Part shown: positions 42,084 to 50,103 of the stretch, in pieces | Numbering within the stretch: position 1 is the stretch's first letter | Layout: every line of letters begins with the position of its first letter | NCBI RefSeq assembly: GCF_001750165.1 | Contig: NZ_CP015411.1 | Span: forward strand, 1,082,001-1,146,000 | Direction: 5' to 3' | Origin: Pseudoalteromonas luteoviolacea | GTDB taxonomy: Bacteria > Pseudomonadota > Gammaproteobacteria > Enterobacterales > Alteromonadaceae | DNA length: 64,000 bases | Notes under the pieces: model-generated | Seen by the model: only the letters and a program-made list of their open reading frames with translations | Databases searched by the model: none | Told to the model about the DNA's origin: nothing | Position numbers and translations under genes: made by a program

Positions 42084-43100
42084 TTGCGTATTTTAGGTAT
42101 TGAATCTTCCTGTGATGAGACAGGTATAGCTATTTATGATGATGAACAAGGTTTACTTGCCCATCAGCTATACAGTCAAGTTAAAGTGCATGCAGACTAT
42201 GGCGGAGTTGTGCCTGAATTAGCATCACGAGATCATGTTCGCAAAACTATTCCGTTGATTGAAGCGGCATTTGAACAAGCAGGTTGTGGTCCAGAATCTT
42301 TAGACGGTATTGCTTATACAGCAGGCCCAGGCCTTGTTGGTGCCTTACTTGTAGGGACTTCAATTGGGCGTTCTTTAGCATTTGGTTGGAATATACCCGC
42401 GGTTGCGGTACACCACATGGAAGGCCATTTACTGGCGCCTATGTTAGAAGAAGACAAACCGGAGTTTCCTTTCGTCGCATTGCTTGTATCTGGTGGCCAT
42501 ACTATGATGGTTAAAGTGACTGGTATTGGTGAGTACGAGATTTTGGGTGAATCAGTTGATGATGCAGCCGGTGAGGCTTTTGATAAAACGGCTAAACTAT
42601 TGGGCTTGGATTATCCTGGCGGACCTTTACTCGCTAAGCTAGCAACGCAAGGTACACCCGAGAAGTTCATATTTCCAAGACCAATGACAGATAGACCTGG
42701 TCTAGATTTTAGTTTTAGTGGTCTCAAGACTGCGGCTGCAAATACCATCAAAAATGAAGGTGACGACTTACAGACTAAAGCTGATATTGCACATGCGTTC
42801 CAAAGTGCAGTTATTGATACATTGGCTATTAAGTGTAAACGTGCTTTAAAGCAGACAGGAATTAAGCGCTTGGTTATTGCTGGTGGTGTTAGTGCTAACG
42901 TTGAACTGAGAACGAAGCTAGAGCGTATGATGCAGGGCATGAGAGGGCGTGTTTATTATCCTCGAACTGAATTTTGTACGGATAATGGAGCAATGATCGC
43001 TTTTGCAGGTATGCAACGTTTAAAAGCGGGTCATATCGCGCCACTTGATATGAAGACACAGCCGCGTTGGCCATTAGACAGTCTACCGGCCATTAGTTAG
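42084..43100 (+). CDS. tsaD: tRNA N6-threonylcarbamoyladenosine transferase TsaD
   Basis: Transfers the threonylcarbamoyl group to A37 of ANN-decoding tRNAs, with TsaB and TsaE. The 338-aa ASKHA-family protein starts with MRILGIESSCDETGIA. It contains the metal-binding HHMEGHLLAP (His residues about 111 and 115), LVSGGHTM, GEAFDKTAKLLGLDYPGGP, FSFSGLKTA, VIAGGVSAN and TDNGAMIAFAG. Translation begins at a TTG at 42084, with GGAG eight bases upstream, because no ATG is near. It is convergent with plsY and overlaps it by 4 bp. Confidence 0.97.
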   Translation: MRILGIESSCDETGIAIYDDEQGLLAHQLYSQVKVHADYGGVVPELASRDHVRKTIPLIEAAFEQAGCGPESLDGIAYTAGPGLVGALLVGTSIGRSLAFGWNIPAVAVHHMEGHLLAPMLEEDKPEFPFVALLVSGGHTMMVKVTGIGEYEILGESVDDAAGEAFDKTAKLLGLDYPGGPLLAKLATQGTPEKFIFPRPMTDRPGLDFSFSGLKTAAANTIKNEGDDLQTKADIAHAFQSAVIDTLAIKCKRALKQTGIKRLVIAGGVSANVELRTKLERMMQGMRGRVYYPRTEFCTDNGAMIAFAGMQRLKAGHIAPLDMKTQPRWPLDSLPAIS

Positions 43101-43693
43101 TCTTTTTGGGCTGCCTTCTTGCCAACTTTAGGCTCCTTACCTTGTAGGAGCCTAGAGATATTTGCTCTGTGCCTAAAAATTATTAATAGCGTTAAAAAGC
43201 CAACGGGTAGTGTGTACTGAGGTTTGATTAGCCAAGTATAAACTGGGGCTGCTGTTACTGTGACAATCGCGGCAAGTGATGAGTAGCGAAATGCCCAAAG
43301 TACCGTTAGCCAAGTTAAAATCAGCAATCCTGCAAGCTGGAAACCGATTGGTAATAGTGCTCCGAATGCAGTTGCAACAGCCTTTCCGCCGTTAAAGTGG
43401 AAGAAAACCGGATAAATATGTCCAAGGCATGCACTGACGGCCACTGCACCAAGCCAAATAGGCTCAATGTTTAAAAAGTAAGCACCCCAAACTGGGATGG
43501 TGCCTTTTAGGACATCAAAAATAAGTACTAAAGCAGCGGGTAATTTTCCGCCAATACGCAATACATTGGTCGCGCCTGGGTTATTTGAACCAGAAAAGCG
43601 AGGATCAGGCAAAGAAAAGAGCCTCGAGATCAAAATTGCAGAGGAAATAGAACCAAATAAATAAGCACAAATACACATTAAAATGACTAACAC
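43097..43693 (-). CDS. plsY: Glycerol-3-phosphate acyltransferase PlsY
   Basis: Inner membrane enzyme that acylates glycerol 3-phosphate from acyl-phosphate. The 198-aa protein has five hydrophobic helices. The conserved cytoplasmic motifs are SGNPGATNVLR (here SGSNNPGATNVLR), the KGxxPV loop (FDVLKGTIPV) and GKAVATAFG. CLGHIYPVFFHFNGGKAVATAFG is diagnostic. It is divergent from folB, and the plsY-folB pairing is common. Confidence 0.95.
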   Translation of the reverse strand: MLVILMCICAYLFGSISSAILISRLFSLPDPRFSGSNNPGATNVLRIGGKLPAALVLIFDVLKGTIPVWGAYFLNIEPIWLGAVAVSACLGHIYPVFFHFNGGKAVATAFGALLPIGFQLAGLLILTWLTVLWAFRYSSLAAIVTVTAAPVYTWLIKPQYTLPVGFLTLLIIFRHRANISRLLQGKEPKVGKKAAQKD

Positions 43694-43797
43694 AAGCTTC
43701 CTTATTTTTTATTGCTTTGTTTTGGGCTATGATCGCGATTCTTTTTACACGGCCTAATTTTTTCGCCGACCCCGTTTTAGTCATGCTAGGAGTATAC

Positions 43798-44148
43798 ATG
43801 GACAAGGTCTATATCTCGCAATTACACGTCGAGACCATAATAGGAGTTTACGACTTTGAGAAAGAAAGTAAACAAAGCCTTTATTTTGATATTGAAATGT
43901 CTACAGATATTACCCCAGCAGCGCAAACCGATGACATAAACCTTACTGTCGACTACGCAAAAGTTAGCGAGCGTGTTATTGCTTTGTCTGAATTTACACA
44001 AGTTGAGCTTTTAGAAACCTTGTTAGAAAGATTAGCTGCCATGATCTTAGACGAGTTTACTGTAAGCGATGTTCGGATTAAAGTCAGCAAACCTGCAGCT
44101 GTCGCGCAAGCGGCTACAGTAGGTATTGAAATATATCGGAAAAAATAA
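43798..44148 (+). CDS. folB: Dihydroneopterin aldolase FolB
   Basis: Forms 6-hydroxymethyl-dihydropterin from dihydroneopterin in folate synthesis; many also epimerise. The 116-aa product has IGVYDFEKESKQSLYFDIEM with the substrate region, LTVDYAKVSERVIAL and VELLETLLERLA. KVSKPAAVAQAATVGIEI ends the family pattern. AGGAG precedes the ATG at 43798; an open frame extends left but has no support. folK starts 1 bp after the stop. Confidence 0.95.
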   Translation: MDKVYISQLHVETIIGVYDFEKESKQSLYFDIEMSTDITPAAQTDDINLTVDYAKVSERVIALSEFTQVELLETLLERLAAMILDEFTVSDVRIKVSKPAAVAQAATVGIEIYRKK

Positions 44149-44149
44149 C

Positions 44150-44629
44150 ATGGCAGAGATTTATATTAGTATTGGCTCCAATGTCGACAGAGAGCGACAT
44201 TTTAAAAACGGCCTTGAGGCTTTAATAAGCCATTTTCCTGAGTACAAGCATTCTAATGTTTATGAGAGTGAACCAGTTGGATTCAATGGTCGCAACTTTT
44301 TCAACTCTGTTTTTTCAGCCACCACATACATGTCAGTGGAAGAGGTCTGTCAACTGCTTAAACAAATCGAACGAGACAATGGTCGAACACATGGGGATAA
44401 AAAGTTTAGCCCACGCACATTAGATCTCGATCTTTTATTATATGATGATTTAGTGTGTGAACAACCTGCGCAGTTACCTAGAGATGAAATTACCAAAAAT
44501 GCTTTTGTACTTTTACCTTTGTCTGAGGTAGGAGGGCATGTCATCTTGCCTACTACAGGAGAAACAATCTCAGCCATTTGGCAAAACTACAGTAACCCGT
44601 GTCAAAAGCTATGGAAAGTGGAGTTGTAA
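44150..44629 (+). CDS. folK: 2-amino-4-hydroxy-6-hydroxymethyldihydropteridine pyrophosphokinase FolK
   Basis: Pyrophosphorylates 6-hydroxymethyl-dihydropterin, the step after FolB. The 159-aa protein has ISIGSNVDRERHFKNGLEAL, YESEPVGFNGRNFFNSVF, the pterin/Mg signature RDNGRTHGDKKFSPRTLDLDLLLYDD, and LPRDEITKNAFVLLPLSEV. It is almost contiguous with folB, and uppP follows 5 bp after its stop. Confidence 0.96.
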   Translation: MAEIYISIGSNVDRERHFKNGLEALISHFPEYKHSNVYESEPVGFNGRNFFNSVFSATTYMSVEEVCQLLKQIERDNGRTHGDKKFSPRTLDLDLLLYDDLVCEQPAQLPRDEITKNAFVLLPLSEVGGHVILPTTGETISAIWQNYSNPCQKLWKVEL

Positions 44630-44634
44630 CTACA

Positions 44635-45438
44635 ATGAGTCTTATAGAAATAATTGTTCTAGCACTAATTCAGGGTTTAACAGAGTTCTTGCCAATTTCG
44701 AGCTCCGCTCATTTGATATTACCCTCTCAAGTTTTTGGCTGGCAAGATCAAGGTCTGGCGTTTGATGTTGCGGTACATGTAGGTACGTTATTTGCGGTAG
44801 TCATTTATTTCCGAAAAGAAGTGGCGGAAATCCTGATAGCGTGGTTTAAATCCTTTGGAGCACAGGGGACCACAGACGACAGTAAGCTAGGTTGGTTTAT
44901 CTTACTTGCGACACTACCATCGCTTGTTATTGGTTATTTTGCGAAAGATTTGGTTGAGGAGTATTCGCGCAATGCTTGGATCATTGCAGGGACGACGATA
45001 GGTTTTGGTTTATTGCTTTGGTATGCAGATAAAACAGCGAAGCAAATCAAAACTATTTATCAAATCAACTGGGTCATGGCGCTATGTATTGGCTTATCTC
45101 AAGTGATTGCAATGCTGTTGCCAGGTACATCTCGCTCAGGGATCACGATGACAATTGGCCTTATGATGGGGCTTAACAAACAAAGTGCGGCGCGCTTTTC
45201 GTTTCTTATGTCTATCCCTGTGATTACAGCTGCAGGTAGTTATCTGACATATAAACTGATTTCAGAAGGTGATGAGTTTAATATTGCGGATATTATGACA
45301 GGTGCTGTGCTGTCTTTTTTTGCTGCTTATGCGTGTATTCATTTCTTCTTAAAAGTTATTGAAAAGATGGGGATGTTGCCGTTCGTTGTCTACCGACTCG
45401 CCCTAGGCATGTTCTTAGTGATTTACTTGTCGATGTAA
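44635..45438 (+). CDS. uppP: Undecaprenyl-diphosphatase UppP (BacA)
   Basis: Dephosphorylates undecaprenyl diphosphate to recycle the lipid carrier for cell wall synthesis. The 267-aa multi-pass protein has LALIQGLTEFLPISSSAHLIL (the EFLPISSSAH motif with catalytic Glu), FDVAVHVGTLFAV, and LLPGTSRSGITMT (PGxSRSG motif). It is followed by a good terminator. It is in an operon with folB and folK, which is common in this group. Confidence 0.97.
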   Translation: MSLIEIIVLALIQGLTEFLPISSSAHLILPSQVFGWQDQGLAFDVAVHVGTLFAVVIYFRKEVAEILIAWFKSFGAQGTTDDSKLGWFILLATLPSLVIGYFAKDLVEEYSRNAWIIAGTTIGFGLLLWYADKTAKQIKTIYQINWVMALCIGLSQVIAMLLPGTSRSGITMTIGLMMGLNKQSAARFSFLMSIPVITAAGSYLTYKLISEGDEFNIADIMTGAVLSFFAAYACIHFFLKVIEKMGMLPFVVYRLALGMFLVIYLSM

Positions 45439-45446
45439 TTACATAA

Positions 45447-45476
45447 ATGGGGCTCTTTCGCCCCATAATTTTTTCC
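45447..45476 (+). terminator. Terminator of the folB-folK-uppP unit
   Basis: A 7-bp stem (ATGGGGC / GCCCCAT) with a 6-nt loop, followed by AATTTTTTCC. It ends just before the convergent GNAT gene. Confidence 0.85.
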
Positions 45477-45477
45477 A

Positions 45478-46017
45478 TTAATCGAGTGCTTTTTCATAAA
45501 CTACAACCTTAGCACTGCCAAGAGGCTCGGTATGAATGGTTGTTTTACAATATTCTAAACCAATCTTTTTCATGATATTGATTGAACCTTTATTTTCAGT
45601 ATGAGCCAGTGCGGTGAGCTTTGTCGCGACTTTATGTTCTGCTATGGCATCAGAGATCTGCTTAGCTGCTTCTGTGGCGTAGCCCTTTCCCCAGCTTTTT
45701 TGCATAAATCGCCAACCGATCTCCAAATTTGAGTCATCCCTTTTCTCTGTAAAAAAATCCATCGGGCGTACAAGTATCCAACCGATAAATTCATGGCTAT
45801 CCAGTAAAAAGCAGCCCCATAATCCCCAGCCTTTATCTTGGTTAGAAAACTGCTTGAGGCGAGGTATGAATATCGAGTTGATGTCTTCGCGGCTGGTGAT
45901 TTTACCGCCATTGATAAAGAGCATGACTTCAGGGTTCTGATCTAACGCAAACAGCAGATCTGCATCTTCTGGTGTAAGGAGGCGGTAGGTTAGCCGGCTT
46001 GTCTGGTTAACTCTCAT
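45478..46017 (-). CDS. GNAT family N-acetyltransferase (RimJ/RimL type)
   Basis: The 179-aa acetyltransferase has the RimJ/RimL-like layout: RLLTPEDADLLFALDQNPEVM, then FIGWILVRP, EIGWRFMQKSWGKGYATEAAKQ (acetyl-CoA pyrophosphate-binding loop) and HTENKGSINIMKKIGLEY. The substrate is unknown: it could be an amino group of a small molecule or a protein N-terminus. It is convergent with uppP and divergent from the DTW gene. Confidence 0.9.
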   Translation of the reverse strand: MRVNQTSRLTYRLLTPEDADLLFALDQNPEVMLFINGGKITSREDINSIFIPRLKQFSNQDKGWGLWGCFLLDSHEFIGWILVRPMDFFTEKRDDSNLEIGWRFMQKSWGKGYATEAAKQISDAIAEHKVATKLTALAHTENKGSINIMKKIGLEYCKTTIHTEPLGSAKVVVYEKALD

Positions 46018-46085
46018 AATAATAGCTTTATCCTTTTATTGTTAGACTTGGTACAATGGCCTGTCTTTTTTGTTGGGAGAATATT

Positions 46086-46760
46086 TTGGGCAACTCAGTA
46101 TTGGCACTTCGCGCACAGCAAATTTCTGAATCGAAAAGAGAATTTAAAGCACGGGGTTCAAAACTTACTCGCTGCGAAGCTTGCTTGCTCGCTGAGCCTT
46201 TGTGTATTTGTGCTGGTATCAAGCAAGCCCAGTGCTCCAGTGCCGTGTGTTTATTAATGTATCATAACGAAAGTTTTAAGCCATCAAATACTGGACGTTT
46301 AATTGCTGATATTATCCCAGATAATCATGCCTTTAGATGGGATAGAACTGAACCTAGTAAAGCCTTAATCGCTCTTTTAGAAAATCCGAGTTATCAGCCT
46401 ATTGTGGTATTTCCAGAAGAGAATGTGCAACCGCAGCGGGTGATCAAATCCGTCCAGCGTATTGAAGGAAAAAAGCCGCTTTTTATTTTTCTAGACGGTA
46501 CTTGGCGAGAAGCTAAGAAGATGTTTAGAAAAAGCCCCTATCTAGATCAATTTCCGGTGTTGTCTGTCTCGCCTCAAAGCTTGTCTAATTATAAGTTGCG
46601 CGTGGCGCCGCATGAGCATCAACTAGGCACAGCAGAAGTGGCTTGTGTTGTCTTTGCCGAGAATGGAGAAGCGGAGGCCGCAGGGAATCTAACTTCACAC
46701 TTTATAGATTTTAGAGATGCATATTTACGAGGAAAGCGTAGTAAGTTTGCGGAAGTTTAG
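46086..46760 (+). CDS. tapT: tRNA-uridine aminocarboxypropyltransferase (DTW domain, TapT/YfiP)
   Basis: Adds the 3-amino-3-carboxypropyl group to U47 of tRNA (acp3U) using SAM. The 224-aa protein has a Cys motif CEACLLAEPLCIC near the N-terminus, MYHNESFKPSNTGRLIADI, and the eponymous motif, here LDGTWREAKKMFRKSPYLD. E. coli TapT also has DGTW. The frame extends left to an ATG at 46056. The TTG at 46086, with GGGAGA six bases upstream, aligns better with the E. coli N-terminus (VLALRAQQI, E. coli VLQLRAERI). Confidence 0.92.
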   Translation: MGNSVLALRAQQISESKREFKARGSKLTRCEACLLAEPLCICAGIKQAQCSSAVCLLMYHNESFKPSNTGRLIADIIPDNHAFRWDRTEPSKALIALLENPSYQPIVVFPEENVQPQRVIKSVQRIEGKKPLFIFLDGTWREAKKMFRKSPYLDQFPVLSVSPQSLSNYKLRVAPHEHQLGTAEVACVVFAENGEAEAAGNLTSHFIDFRDAYLRGKRSKFAEV

Positions 46761-47173
46761 AAATGAAGATAGCGCGACTCTTTCGAGTCGCGCTTGACGG
46801 AATCTTCTAAACAGCATCCTGCTATGTTGAATAACTCAACTCCCTAATTCATTTCCATACAATTCGCTTGGTGTTTTGGTTCTGCGAATTATCATACTTC
46901 CTGTATAAGTCCACTTGGGTTGTCCTAACCCCCTCCTAGCTTGCATCAAACTCATCCACTGTTTGATATCACCTTGCAATTAATCCTTATGGGTTGCTCC
47001 GTTACCCTTCCTAATTCCATCTAGTCCTGACATCCTAGAATTTGAACATCCTTACTTAAATATTTACATCCTGCAAATACATCATTATCCGAGTTCCATA
47101 TTCCAATAAAGGGAATCAATCCATGCAATGCGTTTTACATCCTTTTTCCTTGCAGTGCCTCTCCCTAAGAGAC
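46761..47173 (-). ncRNA. csrB: CsrB-family regulatory RNA (CsrA/RsmA-sequestering)
   Basis: On the minus strand this 410-nt gene-free stretch contains about 23 GGA trinucleotides by my count, many in CsrA-type contexts such as CAGGATG, AAGGATG, TAGGATG, CAGGAAG and AGGGAG. The RNA is evenly studded with them across its length. It starts just after a TATACT -10 at 47185-47180 (5'-3' on the minus strand) and ends in a 10-bp G+C-rich hairpin (46771-46794) with GAAA loop, then AUCUUCAUUU. This is the architecture of CsrB/CsrC RNAs, which titrate CsrA and are switched on by the BarA/UvrY (GacS/GacA) system. There is no open reading frame of note on either strand. Ends are approximate. Confidence 0.87.
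46771..46794 (-). terminator. Terminator hairpin of the CsrB-like RNA
   Basis: A 10-bp stem (AGCGCGACTC / GAGTCGCGCT) with a 4-nt loop. On the minus strand it is followed by the U-rich tail AUCUUCAUUU. It may also stop tapT transcripts arriving from the other side, 10 bp after the tapT stop, though the + strand U run is only two bases. Confidence 0.8.
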
Positions 47174-47179
47174 AAATAC

Positions 47180-47185
47180 AGTATA
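47180..47185 (-). promoter_or_regulatory. Candidate -10 element for the CsrB-like RNA
   Basis: TATACT on the minus strand, placed seven bases before the inferred 5' end. No good -35 is visible, as expected for an activator-dependent promoter. A partly symmetrical GTTTTACAGCTTAAAC lies just upstream (about 47191-47206 on the + strand), but it is not a clear GacA/UvrY box. Confidence 0.5.
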
Positions 47186-47413
47186 TGTCGGTTTAAGCTG
47201 TAAAACATTGGCTTGAAGATTATTAAAAAACGACTATGTTCTATTTAATAAATAAAAATTATTAAATAACAATGAGTTCTTAATTTTATGGCGGTTAAAT
47301 CTATAGTAGATTACTCGATTTCTACAGACAGAGTGAGATATCTCTTACAGATAAATTGTCTATATGCGGTAATAATAATTTTAGACGCTCGAGTCACTGG
47401 GCTGTAATTTATG

Positions 47414-47454
47414 TATAATCGCGCTAGAATTAGTTGATAATAATAATTGTTTGG
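47414..47454 (+). promoter_or_regulatory. Candidate fbpA promoter with Fur-box-like sequence
   Basis: A TATAAT at 47414-47419 is followed at 47436-47454 by GATAATAATAATTGTTTGG, similar to the Fur consensus GATAATGATAATCATTATC in its left half and centre and weaker in its right half. An iron-repressed promoter would be expected for fbpABC. The -35 region is weak. Confidence 0.5.
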
Positions 47455-47467
47455 ATTTGGAGTCTTC

Positions 47468-48472
47468 ATGAAACGAGCTATCGCCACATTATTGACCGCT
47501 GTGACCTGCATGCCAGCTTTCGCAGCAGATGAAGTAAATATCTATTCATTTCGCCAGCCATTTTTAATTCAACCTATCCTTGATGATTTTACCAAACAGA
47601 CAGGGATAAAGACGAATGTTGTTTTTGCAAAAAAAGGGTTAATAGAACGCGTCAAAAGAGAGGGTAAGCACTCTCGAGCAGATTTGGTTCTGACTTCAAA
47701 TTTCAGTGCTATGATTCAGTTGGAAGATTTAGGGTTAACTCAAAAGATCGCCAGTAAAGCTGTTGAAAGTAATATCCCAGCGTCATTTAGAGACCCAGAT
47801 GGTCAGTGGGTTGCATTGACCAAGCGTGTACGCAATGTATATTCGTCGAAAGTTAGGCTTGGTAAATTAGAAGCGCTGAGTTATGAAGAGCTAGCAGATC
47901 CAAAGTACAAGGGGAAAATTTGTACTCGTTCGGGTAAACACCCTTATAATTTAGGCTTAGTGGCTTCAATGATTGCGCACCACGGTGAGACTGAAACCAA
48001 AGAGTGGCTAGTTGGTGTAAAGAAAAATTTAGCGCGTAAACCTCAAGGCAATGACCGAGCGCAAGTGAAAGCTGTAAAAGAGGGCTTGTGTGATATTGCG
48101 TTGGGCAATAGTTATTACTTCGGCAAGATGATGACAGATGAAAAACAAAAATCTTGGGCAGACTCTGTTTATATCAATTTCCCGAATCAAAAGAACCGAG
48201 GATCTCATTTAAATGTCTCCGGTGTTGTTCTAACCAAGTACGCAAAAAATAAAGAAAATGCCTTGAAACTTATAGAGTTTATGACGGACAATAAGGCTCA
48301 GAATATGTATGCATCGACGAATATGGAATATCCGGTGAAGCCGGGCGTCGAATTATCGAAAATGGTAGCGTCCTGGGGAGCGTTTAAGGAAGACAGCTTA
48401 CCACTTGCTGAAATTAGTAAATACCGTCCGTTGGCTCTTAAGCTAATTGATGAGGTAAAATTTGACCTTTAA
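47468..48472 (+). CDS. fbpA: Iron(III) ABC transporter substrate-binding protein (FbpA/FutA type)
   Basis: Periplasmic ferric-ion-binding protein delivering Fe3+ to the inner-membrane ABC transporter. The 334-aa product has a signal peptide (ending AFAA before DEVNIYSFRQ), VNIYSFRQPFLIQPILDDF, GKICTRSGKHPYNLGLVASM, and the iron-ligand tyrosine pair in IALGNSYYFGKMM. The ATG at 47468 is preceded by TTGGAGTCTTC. The stop overlaps the permease start (TAATG), and the three fbp genes form one operon. Confidence 0.94.
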   Translation: MKRAIATLLTAVTCMPAFAADEVNIYSFRQPFLIQPILDDFTKQTGIKTNVVFAKKGLIERVKREGKHSRADLVLTSNFSAMIQLEDLGLTQKIASKAVESNIPASFRDPDGQWVALTKRVRNVYSSKVRLGKLEALSYEELADPKYKGKICTRSGKHPYNLGLVASMIAHHGETETKEWLVGVKKNLARKPQGNDRAQVKAVKEGLCDIALGNSYYFGKMMTDEKQKSWADSVYINFPNQKNRGSHLNVSGVVLTKYAKNKENALKLIEFMTDNKAQNMYASTNMEYPVKPGVELSKMVASWGAFKEDSLPLAEISKYRPLALKLIDEVKFDL

Positions 48473-50103
48473 TGCAGCTAAAAAATAAACTGTCTAATTG
48501 GCAGATAACAGCGTGGGTGATTGGCCTTTGCCTATCCACCCCGCTGGCGTTTCTCATTTTTGAATCATTGCAAGGAGAATCTGAAGTATTCTCACACCTG
48601 TGGAATACCGTTCTTTGGGATTACATTAGCAATACGGTTTGGCTGATAGTCGGTGTATTGTTACTCAGTGCCTTAATTGCACTTCCTCTTGGTTGGCTAA
48701 CTGCATATTGTCATTTCCCTGGTAAGCGAATATTTGAATGGGCACTCATGCTGCCGCTCGCTATGCCCACCTATATCATTGCCTATGTTTATACTGATTT
48801 GCTTGACTATGCAGGCCCCGTTCAAATTTTTTTGAGGGACTGGTTTGGGTGGACAAGCCCGGATGACTATTGGTTTTTTGATATTCGAACATTGCCTGGT
48901 GCTATAGTGATGATAGCACTGGTACTTTATCCTTATTTATATTTGATTTTTAAAACAGCACTTAGAGAGCAGTCTTTTAAATTAGTTCAGGCAAGTCAGC
49001 TTATGGGCTTATCGCCATTTCAAAGCTTTCTCAAAGTGAGTCTGCCATTATCTCGTGGCGCCATTGTCGCTGCACTTGCTCTGATAAGTATGGAAACCAT
49101 GGCAGATTTCGCAACGGTGCATTATTTTGCGGTTAGCACGCTCACCACTGCAGTGTATGACACTTGGTTGGGTTATTACTCACTTACGGCTGCCGCGAAA
49201 ATTTCAGGTATTATGCTACTGTTTTTATTTGTGGCACTGTCACTAGAAAAAATGAGTCGTAAAAGCAAAGTGGTGCATGAGAGACAAAGTAGTGTAAACG
49301 ACACCAGTTTATACAAACTGAGCGGCAAAAGCGGTTGGTTGGCGACTTTATTTTGTACTTTGGTATTGATCTTGGCGTTTTTTATCCCTGTTGGTGTATT
49401 ACTTAGTTACGCGATTGACTATTTTGACCAAGCTTGGAATGACGCATTTTTTAACTATGCATGGCAAAGCTTGAAGATCAGTCTGTATGTCAGTGTTATT
49501 GCAATTTTCTTAAGTATTTTAGTGGTGTTTTATCAGCGAATTGGGGAGCAAAAATCAAAGGGCTTTCCCGGCAAAGTCGCTAGTATGGGATATGCGTTAC
49601 CCGGTACAGTGTTAGCAATAGCTGTTTTACTGCCATTGACTTTATTCGACGACTATTTAAACCGATGGTTGGACGGCACTGGACTGGAGCCAGGGCTGTT
49701 ATTTAGCGGTACTATCTTTGCTTTAGTATTTGCTTATGTTGTGCGTTTTTACGCCATTGCACAAGGTGCAGTAGAGGCGAGTTTTGTGCGGATCAGTCCT
49801 AGTATTGATATGGCGAGCGCCTCTTTAGGGAAAAATAATTTACAGACCTTAGGTCGCGTACACATCCCGCTATTGAAGCGTGGTATATTGACAGCTGGAT
49901 TATTGGTGTTTATTGAGTGCATGAAAGAGTTGCCAGCAGCCCTGCTGCTTCGGCCCTTCAATTTCGAAACGCTTGCAACGCATGTTTTTCAGTTTGTCAG
50001 CGATGAACAGCTAGAACTGGCTTCCATTTCAGCTTTGTTTATCGTTTTGGTTGGATTAATTCCTCTTTATTTAGTTAACCGCTCAATGGAGCAGCAATCA
50101 TAA
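48472..50103 (+). CDS. fbpB: Iron(III) ABC transporter permease (FbpB)
   Basis: Inner-membrane permease with two fused halves, 543 aa, about twelve transmembrane helices. Each half has an EAA-type loop for contact with the ATPase: ASQLMGLSPFQSFLKVSLPLSRGAI in the first half, ASASLGKNNLQTLGRVHIPLLKRGI in the second. It overlaps fbpA and fbpC by 1 bp each. The duplicated permease is typical of the FbpABC/SfuABC iron family. Confidence 0.94.
   Translation: MQLKNKLSNWQITAWVIGLCLSTPLAFLIFESLQGESEVFSHLWNTVLWDYISNTVWLIVGVLLLSALIALPLGWLTAYCHFPGKRIFEWALMLPLAMPTYIIAYVYTDLLDYAGPVQIFLRDWFGWTSPDDYWFFDIRTLPGAIVMIALVLYPYLYLIFKTALREQSFKLVQASQLMGLSPFQSFLKVSLPLSRGAIVAALALISMETMADFATVHYFAVSTLTTAVYDTWLGYYSLTAAAKISGIMLLFLFVALSLEKMSRKSKVVHERQSSVNDTSLYKLSGKSGWLATLFCTLVLILAFFIPVGVLLSYAIDYFDQAWNDAFFNYAWQSLKISLYVSVIAIFLSILVVFYQRIGEQKSKGFPGKVASMGYALPGTVLAIAVLLPLTLFDDYLNRWLDGTGLEPGLLFSGTIFALVFAYVVRFYAIAQGAVEASFVRISPSIDMASASLGKNNLQTLGRVHIPLLKRGILTAGLLVFIECMKELPAALLLRPFNFETLATHVFQFVSDEQLELASISALFIVLVGLIPLYLVNRSMEQQS

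Noticed and set aside
47263..47400. Other short AT-rich inverted repeats upstream of fbpA as extra Fur boxes
   Set aside because: They match the consensus no better than expected in AT-rich DNA.
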